From CAZYMI01 sp964648505 (GTDB lineage: Bacteria; Pseudomonadota; Alphaproteobacteria; Micavibrionales; Micavibrionaceae), in contig CAZYMI010000002.1 of assembly GCA_964648505.1 (NCBI GenBank), forward strand, positions 1 to 64,000: 64,000 bases of DNA, in the 5' to 3' direction. A program made the translations under genes and the position numbers. Shown here one piece after another: positions 46,189-53,744 of the stretch (the stretch's first letter is position 1; every line of letters begins with the position of its first letter). Under the pieces are notes generated by a model that was given only the letters and a program-made list of their open reading frames with translations, made no database searches and had not been told where the DNA came from.

Positions 46189-46488
46189 TCATAATTGATA
46201 AGCAATAAAAGTAAGGCCAGCCCAGACAGCGTATTGTAGAAACCAAACTCTGTCTTGATGAATGGTCATGCCACCACCATGAACAAAATCAAATCCAGGC
46301 AGAGCCGGATAGCCATAAAGCCAATTGAAAATGGCGTGCCCCACCTCATGAAACATAACACTGATATAACCAAACCCGTTACTTAAGATCCATAAAAATG
46401 GAACATTATTCTGGCCCGCATGATACAAAAGTACAGCGCAGATGCTGACAAAAGCAAAAATAAGCCTGTCTTTTAAAATGTGATTCAT
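46189..46488 (-). CDS. N-terminal half of a broken M50-like membrane protease
   Basis: A 99-residue fragment with a hydrophobic N-terminus and the zinc motif HEVGH in SVMFHEVGHAIFNWLYGYP, followed by PGFDFVHGGGMTIHQDR, a layout seen in small M50-like membrane metallopeptidases. It stops at TGA 46191-46189 right after FIAYQL, but the frame continues for about 147 codons. As annotated, the fragment lacks the C-terminal spans and could not be a complete protease. It follows the WD40 gene after nine bases and may share its operon. Confidence 0.7.
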   Translation of the reverse strand: MNHILKDRLIFAFVSICAVLLYHAGQNNVPFLWILSNGFGYISVMFHEVGHAIFNWLYGYPALPGFDFVHGGGMTIHQDRVWFLQYAVWAGLTFIAYQL

Positions 46489-46497
46489 AAAATAATT

Positions 46498-47496
46498 TTA
46501 TCTGAAATCAAGAATAGACGCCAAGCCTTCCGAACATCCGGCGATCAGAAAGTCTCCGTTTTCGCTCCAGCATAATGCCGATATGCTGCTTGATGTTTCA
46601 GGGCGAAGCATAACGGCTTGCTGAGTGCCCAGATGTGCCAGCATTAGTGCACCGCTTTCATGCCCAAGGGCGATAACAGGCAAAACAGGATGGCACGCCA
46701 CGCGCGTGACATAGCCAAAGCCACGTTCCCCAACTTCGAGTGGATAGCGACCCATTGGGCCCGCACCAGAAAAATCCCATGCAATCAAGGTGTCTGCCCC
46801 TGAGGTGCATAAGTATTTCCCGTCACAAGACCAGCCCATCGATTTTATCTTTGAAGGATAACCCGCCATTTCAAAATCGCGGCCATCTTTTAAGAACCAA
46901 CCATGCAACATGTTTTCCTGCGTTCCGGTCATCACAAACTTATCATCAGGAGAAAAAATGACATTAATATGCGACCCCTTCCATACCAGTTTCTTCGGGG
47001 TCTGTTCTTTGATTGTGGCATACCAGACAGATACGCCACCATAATGAGCAACAGCGATTCGCTTTGCATTATTATTCAAAGCAATTCCTGTTACGGTTGA
47101 AGGATGCCCGCTTAGAATATTTTCAACTTCATTTGATTTTATCAGTACATCTTTGCCTGCTGCACTTGCAATAATGTTATGCTTAACAATAACAGGGTCG
47201 CGCCATTTCCCTTTACGCATATCAATGATCTTTGTTTGACCGGATGAATCTGTTTCAACAACCATGCCATCATCGCCGCCAGATAAGACGCTTGCTGCCC
47301 CAATCCCCAAAGACGCACATAATACGGAACCCCTATGTGCTGTTGTAATATCAGCTTTATCCTGATGCGGGCTGTCTGGATCACAGAAAATTATGCGTCC
47401 GTCACTTAAAACAAAAGCAACCTTATGGACCACAGGTAGATACAGGCATTGCGCTACATAAGACCCAAATGAGATATCAACAATTTTTTTATACAT
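46498..47496 (-). CDS. WD40-repeat protein linked to the CobW GTPase
   Basis: A 332-residue beta-propeller with six or seven degenerate WD40 blades, e.g. GDDGMVVETDSSG, GVSVWYATIKE, VMTGTQENMLHGWF and LCTSGADTLIAWDFSG. There is no signal peptide, so it is cytoplasmic. ATG 47496 lies five bases after the CobW stop; a TTG at 47499 is less likely. WD40 proteins beside COG0523 GTPases occur in alphaproteobacterial zinc-stress loci; here the role is inferred from neighbours. Confidence 0.85.
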   Translation of the reverse strand: MYKKIVDISFGSYVAQCLYLPVVHKVAFVLSDGRIIFCDPDSPHQDKADITTAHRGSVLCASLGIGAASVLSGGDDGMVVETDSSGQTKIIDMRKGKWRDPVIVKHNIIASAAGKDVLIKSNEVENILSGHPSTVTGIALNNNAKRIAVAHYGGVSVWYATIKEQTPKKLVWKGSHINVIFSPDDKFVMTGTQENMLHGWFLKDGRDFEMAGYPSKIKSMGWSCDGKYLCTSGADTLIAWDFSGAGPMGRYPLEVGERGFGYVTRVACHPVLPVIALGHESGALMLAHLGTQQAVMLRPETSSSISALCWSENGDFLIAGCSEGLASILDFR

Positions 47497-47501
47497 CAAA
47501 A

Positions 47502-48542
47502 TTACGCCGCTAAAAGGGCAAAGCTCTCTTGAAGTTTTTGTGTATCCATATGACGACCGATCAGCACAAGCCGAGATAATCTTTTTTCATTATCTTTCCA
47601 TGGGCGTTCAAAATCCCCTTCTCGGATCATATGCACAGATTGCACAACAAAACGATGATCGCTCTCTTTAAAAGCTAAAATGCCTTTACCACGCAAAAGA
47701 TTCTGCCCTTCTGCTGCAAGTAAGGCAGAAAACCATGTTTCAAATTTTTCTGCGTCCATAGGCCGATGAAGCGTTAAAGACACGGAAGTTACTTCATTGT
47801 CATGTCTATGATGATGATGGTGATGGTGGTGATGATCATGATCGCAATCTGCACCGCAATGATGATGATCATCATCGTGCTCATGCTCATGATAGTGGCC
47901 CTGTTCAAGAAAATGAGGATCATTAACTAAAATACGGTCTAAGTCAAAAGCGCTCTGTCCTAAAATAAGACCTAAATCAATCTGTGAGCGGATCGTATCG
48001 TGGATGCGCGCAAACGGATTAATCTGACGAATTAAGCTGCGTATATGATCAAGTTCGGCTTGGGTCATCAAATCTATTTTATTCAGCAAAATAATATCAG
48101 CAAAGGCAACCTGTTCTTGCGCTTCACGACTATCATGTAATCGGTCATGAATAAATTTTGCATCAACAACTGTGATAATACTATCTAACTTGGTTTGTCT
48201 GGCGACATCGGCATCTGCGTAAAATGTCTGTATAACCGGGCCGGGGTCCGCGAGGCCTGTTGTTTCTATGATAATTGAATCAAAACGATCACGGCGTTTC
48301 ATCAATCCTTCGATAATACGGATGAGATCGCCGCGTACCGTGCAGCAGATACAGCCGTTATTCATTTCAAAAATTTCCTCGTCTGAATCGATAACCAAAT
48401 CATTATCAATCCCAACCTCACCGAATTCATTAATAATCAGAGCATATTTTTTACCATGTTCCTCGGTTAGGATCCGATTAAGGAGCGTGGTTTTGCCTGC
48501 GCCTAAATAGCCTGTGATCACAGTAACGGGTGTTTTTTCCAT
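47502..48542 (-). CDS. COG0523/CobW-family G3E GTPase with His-rich loop
   Basis: Metal-chaperone GTPase. The 346-residue protein has the P-loop GYLGAGKTTLL (11-21), the metal-binding CxCC motif at Cys64, Cys66 and Cys67 (NNGCICCTVRGDL), NKIDLM for guanine binding, a His/Asp-rich stretch about 215-245 (HEHEHDDDHHHCG and a run of nine His) and a C-terminal CobW_C domain. The His-rich loop suits zinc binding; relatives (ZagA, Zng1) deliver zinc to client enzymes. An 11-bp direct repeat lies upstream. Zinc specificity is inference. Confidence 0.92.
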   Translation of the reverse strand: MEKTPVTVITGYLGAGKTTLLNRILTEEHGKKYALIINEFGEVGIDNDLVIDSDEEIFEMNNGCICCTVRGDLIRIIEGLMKRRDRFDSIIIETTGLADPGPVIQTFYADADVARQTKLDSIITVVDAKFIHDRLHDSREAQEQVAFADIILLNKIDLMTQAELDHIRSLIRQINPFARIHDTIRSQIDLGLILGQSAFDLDRILVNDPHFLEQGHYHEHEHDDDHHHCGADCDHDHHHHHHHHHRHDNEVTSVSLTLHRPMDAEKFETWFSALLAAEGQNLLRGKGILAFKESDHRFVVQSVHMIREGDFERPWKDNEKRLSRLVLIGRHMDTQKLQESFALLAA

Positions 48543-48575
48543 GGAGAACCTTTCTTTGAAGGTAACTTATTCGTC

Positions 48576-48625
48576 TTAGGCTAAAATTCAAGCAACTCTC
48601 ACTTTTTTGATTGATTAGGCTAAAA
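48576..48625. repeat. 11-bp direct repeat upstream of the CobW gene
   Basis: TTAGGCTAAAA occurs at 48576-48586 and again at 48615-48625, starts 39 bases apart, 34 and 73 bases upstream of the CobW start codon. Two identical sites in a promoter region could bind a regulator; I could not match them to a Zur box. Confidence 0.4.
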
Positions 48626-48645
48626 AATCATGTTTCTATAGATAT

Positions 48646-48726
48646 ATGCTTACTTTAAGCTCCATCTTTGCCACCCCAAAAGCCGTAATAGTCGCGGCGG
48701 TGGCTGCATGCGCGGCTGCGGGTTAG
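48646..48726 (+). CDS. candidate Ala/Val-rich 26-residue leader peptide
   Basis: ATG 48646 opens a 26-codon frame, MLTLSSIFATPKA followed by VIVAAVAACAAAG, with nine Ala and three Val codons in a GC-rich island within an AT-rich spacer. A short hairpin (GCGGG/CCCGC) spans the stop codon and is followed by an AT-rich stretch, then the aminotransferase gene 70 bases on. The layout recalls attenuation leaders. There is no clear ribosome-binding site, and the opposite strand has an alternative frame, so support is weak. Confidence 0.25.
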   Translation: MLTLSSIFATPKAVIVAAVAACAAAG

Positions 48727-48798
48727 CCCGCCATATAATATTTTCTCTCCTTTATTGCTAATTTTTCCAAAACCCCATAAAACAAGGGACATTACAAT

Positions 48799-49992
48799 AT
48801 GTCTGCTCGCCTTAAACCCGTGTCGAACCAAATAGAATCTTTGCCCAGCTTCCGTCATGCCATTGCGCATTTTGGACAAAATCCAAGTGCAGAACTGTTG
48901 CGCTATATGCGCACCAGACCAAACTTGCTTACCCTTGCGCAAGGTGAGGGATCTTTGCCAACCCCTGATTTTATTCTTGATGCCGCAAAAAAAGCTATGA
49001 ATGACGGACGGACATTTTATGGCCCCGTGCTGGGTTTGCCTGAACTTCGGCAAGAGATTGCAACCTATTATAACCGTATCTATAACCTCAATATACCAAC
49101 CAACAGACTGAGCGTGACCGCATCAGGGTCAGCCGCTATGCACTATGCTTTAATGTCAATTCTAGAAGCAGGAGATGATGTTGTTTGCGTAACGCCTATG
49201 TGGCGAAATCTTTTGGGTGCTATTGAACTTACAGGGGCAAGCCGCATCGAATGCCCAATGGATTTAAAAGACGGAAAATGGGTTCTGGATTTAGAAAAAC
49301 TTTTTTCATCTGTTACCAAAGATACAAAAGCAATCCTTATCCTAACCCCTAACAATCCAACTGGATGGGTTGCGCAGCCCCACGAAATAAAAACTATTCT
49401 AGACTATGCACGCGACCGTGACTTATGGGTGATCGCAGATGAAGTGTATGGCCGACTTGTCTATGATGGCACCCATGCGCCTAGCTTTCTTGAATACGCG
49501 CAAGCAGAAGATCGCTTGTATGTCGTTAACAGTTTCTCAAAAAGCTGGGCCATGACAGGGTGGCGACTTGGCTGGCTGGTTGGACCGGTCAACGCAGAAA
49601 AGCATATCAGTGATATCGCCTTATACGAAATGATGTGCCCGCCAAGCTTTTCACAAATTGCTGCAATTGCAGCCTTACGTGATGGAGAAAACTTTATCAA
49701 AACCAATATCGAACATTGGCGACAAAACCGGGCCTATGTTGTTGCCCGTTTGAATCAAATGAAAAATATTGAAGCCTTGACGCCAGATGCCGCTTTCTAT
49801 GTCATGCTGCGTTCGCACGTTGAGCCAAACTGCCTTGTATTTGCAAAACGTTTGATTGACGAGGCCGGTTTAGGGCTTGCGCCAGGATGTGGTTTTGGTG
49901 ATGCCGCAAATGGCTGGCTGCGTTTATGCTTTGCGGTCAGCCGTGAAAAGCTTGATGAAGCCTTAAAACGCTTTGAGAGCATTTTGCGTTAA
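48799..49992 (+). CDS. class I/II aminotransferase
   Basis: PLP-dependent fold-type I aminotransferase of 397 residues. It has GSAAMHYALM near the cofactor phosphate site, LTPNNPTGWV, IADEVYGRL (Asp for pyridine N, Tyr) and NSFSKSWAMTGWRLGW with the Schiff-base Lys, then LRLCFA with the substrate carboxylate Arg. This matches the aspartate/aromatic/alanine aminotransferase group; the exact substrate cannot be read. It is divergent from the CobW gene and ends two bases from the convergent anti-sigma gene. Confidence 0.9.
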   Translation: MSARLKPVSNQIESLPSFRHAIAHFGQNPSAELLRYMRTRPNLLTLAQGEGSLPTPDFILDAAKKAMNDGRTFYGPVLGLPELRQEIATYYNRIYNLNIPTNRLSVTASGSAAMHYALMSILEAGDDVVCVTPMWRNLLGAIELTGASRIECPMDLKDGKWVLDLEKLFSSVTKDTKAILILTPNNPTGWVAQPHEIKTILDYARDRDLWVIADEVYGRLVYDGTHAPSFLEYAQAEDRLYVVNSFSKSWAMTGWRLGWLVGPVNAEKHISDIALYEMMCPPSFSQIAAIAALRDGENFIKTNIEHWRQNRAYVVARLNQMKNIEALTPDAAFYVMLRSHVEPNCLVFAKRLIDEAGLGLAPGCGFGDAANGWLRLCFAVSREKLDEALKRFESILR

Positions 49993-49993
49993 A

Positions 49994-50671
49994 CTAACGA
50001 CGAATAAAAGGGTTCAGAAAACGTCCAACCCAACCCGTCAGGCGCAAAGGGGCAGTTGTTACAACCAGACAAACACATCCCTCAATTTCATCAGAAACGG
50101 GGCAATGTTGAATTTGACCATCCGTGATAATTAAATCGCCAGATTTATAAACCCCATATTCATCATGAAAAGCGCCCTTTAAAACAAGATTTATTTCAAG
50201 CCCTTCATGAGTGTGATCTAGCACAGCTGTTCGTGGGGCAAGGCGCATTAATTGCGCCTGTGATTTTTTACAGCGCGTTGGGATCTGCGCTACATCCAAG
50301 CCATGAAAAACCGTTTTAAACCTTACATCATGAGAATGAAGATAGGGCTTTAATGGTTGTGGGACACTCAACCCCTGCCATTCAATTGCTTGTGCATCAG
50401 CCTTGTCTAATGGATTGGTTTGAAGTTGTGTGTTCTGAAGCCTTTGCATGACTCTATCAAAAGCTGCTGGCGCAAGCGCTACAGGATCAGCAATTTCTTC
50501 AAGTATTGCACCACCAATATTCTCACACAGCTTCATATACTGTCTTGCTTGCGGTGATAAGGTTAAGTATGTCGCCATAATTAATGATTGTGATTCATCG
50601 AGCGTGCCCATCGCATAATCATACAAAAGGGCTTCAGAATAAGATTGGGAATGGGCTATCAGGTTTTTCAT
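49994..50671 (-). CDS. ChrR-like anti-sigma factor with degenerate zinc site
   Basis: Cupin-type anti-sigma factor paired with the ECF sigma gene. The 225-residue protein starts at ATG 50671 (GTG 50683 possible). The N-terminal domain has the ChrR pattern YDYAMGTLDES, but the segment that is normally THLxxCPxCR reads TYLTLSPQARQY, so one His and two Cys zinc ligands are lost. The C-terminal cupin has HTHEGLEINLVLKG, GDLIITDGQIQH and an ending LTGWVGRFLNPF. In Rhodobacter, ChrR releases RpoE upon singlet oxygen; here sensing may rely on the cupin. Confidence 0.82.
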   Translation of the reverse strand: MKNLIAHSQSYSEALLYDYAMGTLDESQSLIMATYLTLSPQARQYMKLCENIGGAILEEIADPVALAPAAFDRVMQRLQNTQLQTNPLDKADAQAIEWQGLSVPQPLKPYLHSHDVRFKTVFHGLDVAQIPTRCKKSQAQLMRLAPRTAVLDHTHEGLEINLVLKGAFHDEYGVYKSGDLIITDGQIQHCPVSDEIEGCVCLVVTTAPLRLTGWVGRFLNPFIRR

Positions 50672-50684
50672 TGATCTGATCACT

Positions 50685-51260
50685 TCACTCGCTTTTTAAA
50701 AAGGATTGACGCAGTTTCTCAACAGCAAGCCGTATACGCGATTTAACTGTACCCAAAGGAAGCCTCGTTTCAATTGCAATATCTGCATGGCTTTTATCTT
50801 CAAAAAAAGATTTGTGCAAAAGATCTGCCTGGTCTTTAGGCAAAGCCCGTAACGCAGCGCGTAGATGATCTGCTTGATCTTGTAAAATGATACGATCATC
50901 TGTGGAGCCTATGTCTTGCGCCGCAAAAAAAGGGTCTGTCATATCTGGTTCTGCTCTTGTGGTCTTTCGCAAGGCATCAACACGCTTGTTTCTAGCAATT
51001 GTAAAAATCCACGTACTGGCTGCTGCCTGCTTGGGATCATAACTTGATGCACGCCCCCAGACAGCCATCATGGTTTCTTGGGCAATCTCTTCCGCCTGAT
51101 CTGGTTGGGCGCCACTTTTCATTAAAAATGATTTGATCCGAGGGGCAAAGTGATCAAAAAGGGCTCTAAAGGCCGCGCGATCCTGGCTACGGCCAACTTG
51201 CACCAAAAGATCTTCGGCAGCCAAGGCGCTCTGCTTTGGTTTTAAAGATGTTAAACCCAT
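50685..51260 (-). CDS. ECF RNA polymerase sigma factor (RpoE/ECF11-like)
   Basis: Alternative sigma factor probably controlling an oxidative-stress regulon. The 191-residue form starts at ATG 51260 (MGLTSLKPKQSALAAEDLL). Region 2 has FRALFDHFAPRIKSFLM and ASTWIFTIARNKRVDAL; region 4 has LPKDQADLL and a helix-turn-helix LPLGTVKSRIRLAVEKLRQ. An ATG at 51344 adds 28 residues that do not fit the family. The stop lies 13 bases before the ATG chosen for the anti-sigma gene. The pairing and sequence fit the RpoE-ChrR group. Confidence 0.88.
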   Translation of the reverse strand: MGLTSLKPKQSALAAEDLLVQVGRSQDRAAFRALFDHFAPRIKSFLMKSGAQPDQAEEIAQETMMAVWGRASSYDPKQAAASTWIFTIARNKRVDALRKTTRAEPDMTDPFFAAQDIGSTDDRIILQDQADHLRAALRALPKDQADLLHKSFFEDKSHADIAIETRLPLGTVKSRIRLAVEKLRQSFLKSE

Positions 51261-51445
51261 AGCTTGTTTTACCTTGTCTTTTTGGAAAGACACAAGAAAA
51301 CTTTGTGAAAATAAAGGCGCTGTCAAACATCGTGTTGCAATCATAATGTTTTATACGCCTCACTTGCGTTTTTGGATGATAAGCCCTTTGTTTTTTTGCC
51401 TATCAAGTCTATAATTACCCCTTGTAAAACTGACCGGAGTATTTC

Positions 51446-52012
51446 ATGCGCAAAATCATCTTTAGTGCTTTTTTGTTGGGTTTTCTGGCCCTTATAAGCT
51501 GGGCATCCAACCCGTCACGCGCGGCAACTTCAACCCATGTTATTACAGAGGGCGCCTGGTCCGTTTATATGTTTGACGAGGGGGGGCAAAAAGTCTGCTT
51601 TATTTCCGGGACCCCTGTTTCAGCAAAAGGCAATTATACAAAACGGGGGGAGATTTTCGCCCTCGTTTCAGAACGTCCGGCTGAAGGGGCGCAAAATGTT
51701 TTCAGTTACCGAACAGGCTATACTTACGACCTAAAATCCCCCATTACCCTTTCTGTTGGTTCCAAAAATTTCACTTTATATAGCTCCGATTCGACCCCTG
51801 ATACCGCGTGGGCTGCATCACAAGACGATGACAACGCCATCACCGCTGCTTTAAGCGCAGGAAAAACTTTTGTTGTAAAAGGTAGGTCTGCTCGCGGCTC
51901 AGACACAACAGACAGTTTTTCCCTAACTGGCTTCAAAAAGGCCTTAAAAGCCTCACAATCTGCCTGCAAGGGTGATGATAAGACTGAAAAAGAAACTCCC
52001 AAGATCAACTAA
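51446..52012 (+). CDS. invasion-associated locus B (IalB) family protein
   Basis: Exported protein of 188 residues with a signal peptide (MRKIIFSAFLLGFLALISWASNPSRA) and the IalB pattern: GAWSVYMF, KVCFISGTPVS, FSYRTGYTYD, FTLYSSD, GKTFVVKGRSARGSDTTDSFSL and a C-terminal Cys. IalB was named for erythrocyte invasion in Bartonella, but family members are common in free-living alphaproteobacteria, so the name does not prove virulence. GGAG precedes the ATG. It is divergent from the ECF sigma gene. Confidence 0.82.
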   Translation: MRKIIFSAFLLGFLALISWASNPSRAATSTHVITEGAWSVYMFDEGGQKVCFISGTPVSAKGNYTKRGEIFALVSERPAEGAQNVFSYRTGYTYDLKSPITLSVGSKNFTLYSSDSTPDTAWAASQDDDNAITAALSAGKTFVVKGRSARGSDTTDSFSLTGFKKALKASQSACKGDDKTEKETPKIN

Positions 52013-52238
52013 CCTGTTGATAGTAAACAATATTATTTTTTTGTGTGTGTAAAATTCGCCAAATGACTTGGCGGGGGACCAAACCCATGGTAAACCTCTT
52101 TCATTAGGTTTTGCTTGTCCACAACAGACATTCCAAGGGAGAGGCCCATAGGCCCATAAAAAACCAAAAAGACCGGAAATTTACTTTTCCTGTTTTAGTC
52201 CTTTGTTCAACCCCACACAGGTTATTCTTTAATTATTC
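52013..52238. other. intergenic region with a small hairpin
   Basis: The spacer between the IalB-like and M23 genes has a perfect hairpin CGCCAA/TTGGCG (52057-52073) without a following T-run and a short direct repeat AGGCCCAT near 52143-52157. No gene longer than about 15 codons is credible. It probably contains the M23 promoter. Confidence 0.35.
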
Positions 52239-53744
52239 ATGATCAATCAGCTCCTTCAAAGCGTTGCATATTACGGCCGCAGAACTTTTCGTCTGAAGGA
52301 CAGATATATCTACACTCGTGACAAACGTTTGCGTCTTCGTGTTCTTGCTGTTCCTGCCACACTATGCCTTCTGGCAGGCGCCTCCTTTGGTGTTCATATG
52401 GCTGGCCTTCAGAATGGCGCTGAGCCTCAAAATGCAGCAAGCTACGCTCAAATAGAAGCAAGCGCCGGAGAAATGGCACATTCCGTCTATGAATCTCTGA
52501 CAACGCATCGCGACCCTGAAGGGCAAATCAGACGATCGGCTTTAAGCCGCAATATGGCTGGCCTTAAAAAAGAACCTGATAACCAGATCACCCCGCAAGA
52601 ACATGCCCTTAGTATTGCAAAAGGTGACACTGTTGCAGAAGCATTACAGCGTGCTGGCGTTTCAGGTGATGATGCGGCAAAAGCAGTTAAAGAAATTTCA
52701 AGACATGTGAACCCACGCGCCATACGCGCTGGGCAGAAGATTGACCTAAGACTTGAACCCGATGATCTAACACGCGGCCTTAAATTAGCCCATATGTCGA
52801 TGGCCATAGACCCTGTTCGTACAGTTGTGATTGAACCAAAAGGTGACGATTTTAAAGCTGTCCTTGAAGAAAAGGATGTTAATCGGCAGACCTATGCACG
52901 CGTTGCGGTTATCAGCTCATCACTTTACGGATCTGCTGCACGCGCAGGCATCCCGTCATCTATCACAGCTCAGGCCATCAAGCTTTTTTCTCATGACGTT
53001 GATTTTCAGCGCGATATTCGTGCCGGTGACCGTCTTGAAGTTTATTACGATGCCATGGCAACCGAAGACGGTTTTGTTACAAATGGCGGCGATATTTTAT
53101 TTGCCCGTCTTAATTTAGGTGAACGCAAACTCAGCCTATATCGCTATGAGAAAAACGGCACTGTCTCTTATTATGATGAACAAGGCCGTAGCATTAAAAA
53201 GGCTTTGCTACGTACACCTATTGATGGCGTTCGTGTGACATCCGGTTTTGGCATGCGTCGGCATCCACTGCTTGGCTATACGAAAATGCACAAAGGAATT
53301 GATTTCGGCGCCCCAACAGGAACGCCTATTTATGCATCAGGCGATGGCGTTATCGATAAAATGGGCTGGGTAAGCGGATACGGTAAATATATTCGTATTC
53401 GTCATAGCGGCACAATCAAAACAGCTTATGGTCATATGTCCAGATTTGCATCAATTAAGCAAGGATCCCGCGTCAAACAAGGCCAACTGATCGGCTATGT
53501 CGGATCAACCGGCAGGTCAACTGGCCCGCATCTTCATTACGAAGTCATTGTTAATGGCGCACAAGTTAACCCAAAATCCCAAACAAAAATGGCCGGGGAC
53601 ACACTTTCAGGAAAAGATCTAAAGCGCTTTAAAGATGATATATCCCGTATGCAGCGCGAATATAACGCACGCAAAGCCGGGTTGAAATTTGCGTCTTCAA
53701 CAGATTCGACGATCCCCGCGCGCAGCAAAGACACCGATCTTTAA
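52239..53744 (+). CDS. M23 family metallopeptidase (membrane-anchored)
   Basis: Peptidoglycan endopeptidase or divisome activator. The 501-residue protein has a basic N-terminal tail, one span (VLAVPATLCLLAGASFGVHMA, about 35-55), a helical segment, a LysM-like domain (about 120-180, ALSIAKGDTVAEALQRAGV), an OapA-like linker and an M23 domain from about 335 with HPLLGYTKMHKGIDFGAP, YGHMSRF and GPHLHYEV, all zinc ligands (H, D, H, H) present. Its stop overlaps that of the convergent dehydrogenase gene. Confidence 0.92.
   Translation: MINQLLQSVAYYGRRTFRLKDRYIYTRDKRLRLRVLAVPATLCLLAGASFGVHMAGLQNGAEPQNAASYAQIEASAGEMAHSVYESLTTHRDPEGQIRRSALSRNMAGLKKEPDNQITPQEHALSIAKGDTVAEALQRAGVSGDDAAKAVKEISRHVNPRAIRAGQKIDLRLEPDDLTRGLKLAHMSMAIDPVRTVVIEPKGDDFKAVLEEKDVNRQTYARVAVISSSLYGSAARAGIPSSITAQAIKLFSHDVDFQRDIRAGDRLEVYYDAMATEDGFVTNGGDILFARLNLGERKLSLYRYEKNGTVSYYDEQGRSIKKALLRTPIDGVRVTSGFGMRRHPLLGYTKMHKGIDFGAPTGTPIYASGDGVIDKMGWVSGYGKYIRIRHSGTIKTAYGHMSRFASIKQGSRVKQGQLIGYVGSTGRSTGPHLHYEVIVNGAQVNPKSQTKMAGDTLSGKDLKRFKDDISRMQREYNARKAGLKFASSTDSTIPARSKDTDL

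Noticed and set aside
46189..46191. TGA reassigned to Trp or selenocysteine
   Set aside because: Many clear genes in the window terminate at TGA, and no SECIS-like element or Sec gene was seen. A local mutation or readthrough is simpler.
47790..47900. ATG/GTG-rich microsatellite as a regulatory repeat or CRISPR-like array
   Set aside because: It encodes the His/Asp-rich loop of the CobW-family GTPase in frame; the periodicity is codon repetition.
48655..49053. 132-codon minus-strand frame overlapping the aminotransferase 5' end
   Set aside because: Most of it is antisense to the enzyme. Only its last 25 codons are intergenic, and those have no ATG, GTG or TTG start; they are noted in the leader finding instead.
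51446..52012. IalB-like protein taken as a virulence factor
   Set aside because: The family is widespread in free-living alphaproteobacteria, so the invasion name is not evidence of pathogenicity.
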